From NCBI GenBank assembly GCA_902522955.1, contig CABYXR010000001.1:165373-229372 (forward strand): a DNA stretch of 64,000 nucleotides, read 5' to 3'. The notes under the pieces were generated by a model that saw nothing but the letters and a program-made list of their open reading frames with translations, did not search any database and was not told the DNA's origin. Position numbers and translations under genes: made by a program. Within the stretch, counting starts at the first letter, position 1. The number at the start of each line of letters is the position of its first letter. Below are positions 63,064 through 64,000 of this stretch, piece by piece. Origin of the DNA: an uncultured Pelagibacteraceae bacterium (GTDB taxonomy: Bacteria > Pseudomonadota > Alphaproteobacteria > Pelagibacterales > Pelagibacteraceae).

Positions 63064-64000
63064 TTAAGCTACTGCTTGTTTAATAGATAATTTAACTTTT
63101 CCTCTATCAAAGCCAACAACTTTTACAGACACTTCATCACCTTCTTTTACAACATCTCCAACTTTAGCAACTCTTTTAGTTGCTAGCTCAGATATATGAA
63201 CTAATCCATCTTGTTTGCCTAGGAAGTTTACAAATGCTCCGAACTCCATTATTTTAACTACTTTGCCTTTGTAAATTTTACCCATTTCAGGTTTTGCTAC
63301 TAAACTTTTAATAAACTCGATTGCCTTATTTCTTGAAACTTCATCAGGTGCAGCAACAGTAACCTCTCCGGTATCTTTAACATCAACTTTAGCTCCAGAT
63401 GTTTCTACTATTTCTCTAATAGTTGCTCCTCCTTTACCAATAACAGTGGCTATATCTTTTTTATCAACTTTGACTGTCTCCATTTTAGGAGTATGTTTCG
63501 AAAATTCTTTCCTCGAAGATTTTAAAGCCTTGTTCATTTCTTTAAGAATATTTTCTCTTCCTTCTTTAGCTTGATCTAAAGCTTTTTCCATTATTTCAAA
63601 TGTAATACCAGTAATCTTTATATCCATCTGCAAAGAAGTAATTCCATCTTTAGTTCCAGCAACTTTAAAATCCATGTCGCCTAGATGATCTTCATCTCCT
63701 AAAATATCAGACAAAACTGAAAACTTTTCACCCTCTTTTATTAACCCCATAGCTATACCAGCTACCGGTTCTTTAATAGGAACTCCAGCGTCCATTAGAG
63801 ATAATGAGGTACCACAAACAGTCGCCATAGATGATGACCCATTAGACTCTGTTATTTCAGAAACAACTCTTAAAGTATAAGGAAAATTTTCTTTTTTTGG
63901 CAAAGAAGAGTTAATCGCTCTCCAAGCTAATTTTCCATGACCTATTTCTCTTCTTCCAGTACCTATTCTTCCACATTCTCCTACAGAGAAAGGTGGAAAG
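63064..64000 (-). CDS. pnp: Polyribonucleotide nucleotidyltransferase, C-terminal part (truncated by window end)
   Basis: Minus frame open to the window edge: '[34 protein letters not shown]...' then RNase PH domain 2, KH domain and S1 '[29 protein letters not shown]'. Confidence 0.98.
   Translation of the reverse strand, partial: FPPFSVGECGRIGTGRREIGHGKLAWRAINSSLPKKENFPYTLRVVSEITESNGSSSMATVCGTSLSLMDAGVPIKEPVAGIAMGLIKEGEKFSVLSDILGDEDHLGDMDFKVAGTKDGITSLQMDIKITGITFEIMEKALDQAKEGRENILKEMNKALKSSRKEFSKHTPKMETVKVDKKDIATVIGKGGATIREIVETSGAKVDVKDTGEVTVAAPDEVSRNKAIEFIKSLVAKPEMGKIYKGKVVKIMEFGAFVNFLGKQDGLVHISELATKRVAKVGDVVKEGDEVSVKVVGFDRGKVKLSIKQAVA

Overview
This 64 kb window is AT-rich, densely coding bacterial chromosome. 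Gene content and order look like a streamlined marine alphaproteobacterium of SAR11/Pelagibacterales type: accD-folC-trxA, rpsT-dnaA-dnaN-gyrB, mutM/ubiE-ubiB-coaBC-dut, irr-fabA-fabB-fabI, chvG-chvI, regA/regB. About 63 protein-coding genes are supported. I found no rRNA, tRNA, CRISPR array, prophage or transposon. Most of the window is ordinary core genome. The observations most worth a second look are in non-coding or divergent elements: (1) a leader upstream of an NCS2 purine permease that can form an H-type pseudoknot followed by a hairpin holding the Shine-Dalgarno, a candidate riboswitch; (2) a polyamine operon (fold-III decarboxylase, deoxyhypusine-synthase-like protein, AguB, AguA) whose leader has mutually exclusive hairpins and a 12-codon uORF; (3) a 12-bp perfect hairpin that sequesters the SD and loops out the start codon of an MBL-fold hydrolase; (4) dyads/direct repeats at katG and at the irr/fabA divergent promoter; (5) a repeated GTTGTAA element upstream of dnaA in place of consensus DnaA boxes; (6) a probable one-base frameshift in a small ORF next to rlmN, located just before a strong hairpin; (7) a poly-lysine/coiled-coil protein without a recognisable family. 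All calls were made by eye from the sequence and the ORF track; no database search or folding program was run.
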